Below are positions 63,672-64,000 of a stretch of DNA of 64,000 nt, one piece after another. Below the pieces are notes generated by a model. It searched no databases. It worked only from the letters and a program-made list of their open reading frames with translations, and was not told the DNA's origin. Location: the NCBI GenBank assembly GCA_019915135.1, contig JAHLMK010000011.1:62001-126000 (forward strand), in the 5' to 3' direction. Position 1 is the first letter of the stretch. Every line of letters begins with the position of its first letter. Source of the DNA: Strobilurus pachycystidiatus. Lineage: Eukaryota; Basidiomycota; Agaricomycetes; Agaricales; Physalacriaceae. A program made the position numbers and the translations under genes.

Positions 63672-64000
63672 ATGTCTGCCTCTTTACACGAGAAAGCGGA
63701 CCCCGAGCTTATCCAGCACGAACTCGACGGCTCTGACGACCCAGATGCCAAATTCGGCGGACATGAAGCGCGCAAGGAGCTCGAGAAGAAACTCCTCAGG
63801 AAGCTCGACCTGCGGATGAGTGTCCTCATCTTCATCTACATCCTGAACTATGTGAGTATTCCCTCTCCGAGTCGCCGTGCATGTTCATTCTCCAACCTCA
63901 TCCTCAACAGATAGATCGCAACAATGCTGGGTACGTCATGCTTACCGTGGAGCACGCTATTGCGCTCGCTGACCATGTCTTCAGTGCGGCCCGTGTTCAT
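63672..64000 (+). CDS. MFS anion:cation symporter, 5' part (cut by window edge)
   Basis: The N-terminus of a Dal5-type carrier. Exons 63672-63851, 63911-63930 and 63985 onward read MSASLHEKADPELIQHELDG, KLLRKLDLRMSVLIFIYILN and YIDRNNAGAARVH. The IDRNNAGAAR motif of loop 1 after the first membrane helix is typical of ACS-family MFS. The gene runs off the right edge, so the rest is not visible. It is the second member of this family in the window. Confidence 0.85.

Overview
The window is nuclear DNA of a filamentous basidiomycete, most likely an Agaricomycete. Genes are dense (about 35 in 64 kb), sit on both strands and are cut by many introns of about 44-56 nt with GT..(CTNA)..AG signals. The gene set is eukaryotic and fungal: SMC2, Elongator subunit ELP2, ATG10, EDEM/MNL1, LCB1, MOB1, a Zn2Cys6 regulator and Dal5-type MFS carriers. 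I saw no rRNA, tRNA, CRISPR or prokaryotic operon.

Layout. 0-12 kb: the 5' end of an unknown gene, an MFS anion symporter, acetyl-CoA acetyltransferase, ATG10, ribosomal protein S1/S3a, APRT, and an EDEM-like mannosidase with a protease-associated domain. 12-23 kb: a p27/ZNRD2 zinc-ribbon protein, a Ser/Pro-rich orphan, a FAF1-like nucleolar protein, a small inverted-repeat element, a URE2-type GST, PET191/COA5, a DUF7719-like membrane protein, a C2H2 protein and an RS-rich protein. 23-35 kb: ELP2, holo-ACP synthase, IBA57, an orphan with a CaaX-like tail, and condensin SMC2. 35-42 kb: a DEAD-box-fold protein whose ATPase motifs are all degenerate, an orphan, FMC1 and SUA5. 42-49 kb: the most unusual part, a 2.4-kb two-gene block (HMG-box factor plus a convergent DUF302-like gene) present twice in direct orientation with no difference seen. 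An 896-bp spacer between the copies holds a TA-flanked inverted-repeat element and a complete hammerhead ribozyme motif. 49-64 kb: a Zn2Cys6 regulator whose zinc cluster is built across four exons including a 6-nt microexon, DBP8, a BTB protein, MOB1, an F-box protein, LCB1, an orphan, a RING protein and the 5' end of a second MFS carrier.

Most genes are unrelated housekeeping functions; I see no biosynthetic cluster. Mitochondrial functions recur (thiolase, PET191, holo-ACP synthase, IBA57, FMC1, possibly SUA5) but are scattered. Several divergent pairs share promoters of only about 60-200 bp, and two convergent pairs have stop codons 6 and 17 bp apart. The best candidates for something undescribed are the hammerhead ribozyme beside the perfect duplication, and the pseudo-helicase. 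Exon boundaries were worked out by hand from splice signals, reading phase and family resemblance, without any database search.
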